DNA of 5,339 nt, from assembly GCA_937967955.1 (NCBI GenBank), contig CALBUB010000036.1, positions 1 to 5,339 on the forward strand. Direction: 5' to 3'. The notes under the pieces were generated by a model, which was given only the letters and a program-made list of their open reading frames with translations, made no database searches and was not told where the DNA came from. Positions 5,050-5,339 of this stretch are shown here, piece by piece. Positions within the stretch are counted from its first letter, which is position 1. Each line of letters starts with the position of its first letter. The position numbers and the translations under genes were made by a program. The stretch is from an uncultured Bacillota bacterium (GTDB lineage Bacteria; Bacillota; Clostridia; Tissierellales; Tepidimicrobiaceae).

Positions 5050-5339
5050 ATGGCAAAAGAAATTGTTTTTGCAGGGGGTTGCTTTTGGGGAGTAGAAGAG
5101 TACTTCTCAAGAATTGATGGAGTTTTAGAAACCAAAGTTGGATATGCTAATGGCCATACAGAAAATCCTACCTACGAGGAAGTATGTACCAATACTACTG
5201 GCCATGCAGAAGCTTGTTATGTAAAATATGATGAAAATATAATCTCTTTAGAAGAGCTATTAAATAGATTTTGGAGGATAATCGATCCAACACTGTTAAA
5301 TCGCCAAGGGCCAGATATTGGTAGCCAATACAGAACTGG
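5050..5339 (+). CDS. msrA: Peptide-methionine (S)-S-oxide reductase MsrA (3' truncated by window)
   Basis: The first 96 codons of MsrA, which reduces methionine S-sulfoxide in proteins and free methionine with thioredoxin-type reductants, in the cytosol. The active-site motif GCFWG is at 10-14, with nucleophile Cys11 encoded by TGC, not the selenocysteine TGA found in some clostridial MsrAs. Other substrate-site residues are present: Tyr32 in GYANG, Glu54 in TGHAEA, and Asp89 and Tyr94 in GPDIGSQYRT. The start is ATG 5050, with AAGGAG (5036-5041) 8 bases upstream. The reading frame is intact to the edge. The family is about 160-180 residues alone, or over 300 when fused to MsrB, as is frequent in Firmicutes; the rest lies outside the window, so fusion cannot be judged. 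The 16-base gap after the lipoprotein hydrolase with no terminator suggests one transcript. Confidence 0.96.
   Translation, partial: MAKEIVFAGGCFWGVEEYFSRIDGVLETKVGYANGHTENPTYEEVCTNTTGHAEACYVKYDENIISLEELLNRFWRIIDPTLLNRQGPDIGSQYRT

Noticed and set aside
5050..5339. Selenoprotein MsrA, as known in some clostridia
   Set aside because: The active-site codon is TGC (Cys), not TGA, so the readable part gives no sign of selenocysteine.

Overview
The window is AT-rich, densely coded DNA with strong Shine-Dalgarno sequences (AGGAGG, AAGGAGG, GAGGTGAT), a TTG start and short intergenic gaps. This style fits a low-GC Firmicute. A small ORF resembling alpha/beta-type small acid-soluble spore proteins points to an endospore-forming Clostridia-like organism, perhaps a Tissierellia or Clostridium relative; that placement is an inference from style and one weak motif.

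Left block (about 100-2972, + strand): a large polytopic DUF4153 membrane protein, then after 28 bases a CidA/LrgA-family holin-like protein with a TTG start, which overlaps an LrgB-family partner by 17 bases. No terminator is visible between the three, so they may form one membrane-protein operon. The CidA/LrgA-LrgB pair is known from other Firmicutes in murein hydrolase/cell-death control and, in some species, in pyruvate transport. What DUF4153 adds is unknown.

Middle block (2969-3943): a TraX-family membrane protein on the minus strand converges on lrgB, with the stop codons overlapping by 4 bases. Its promoter region diverges from a 61-codon SASP-like gene. Between the two lies a perfect 12-bp inverted repeat with a 20-base spacer, whose right arm contains the Shine-Dalgarno of the small gene. 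The small gene ends in a 10-bp terminator hairpin whose 3-base loop is its own TAG stop codon.

Right block (3954-5339, + strand): a near-consensus sigma-A promoter drives a lipoprotein alpha/beta hydrolase with a complete Ser-Asp-His triad. After 16 bases comes msrA (methionine sulfoxide reductase A), which runs off the window's end. The two are probably co-transcribed.

Most of the window is ordinary chromosomal gene content. The least explained parts are the inverted repeat in the 3611-3737 divergent region, the small spore-protein-like gene, and the possible DUF4153-lrgAB linkage. No mobile element, CRISPR array, tRNA or rRNA was seen.
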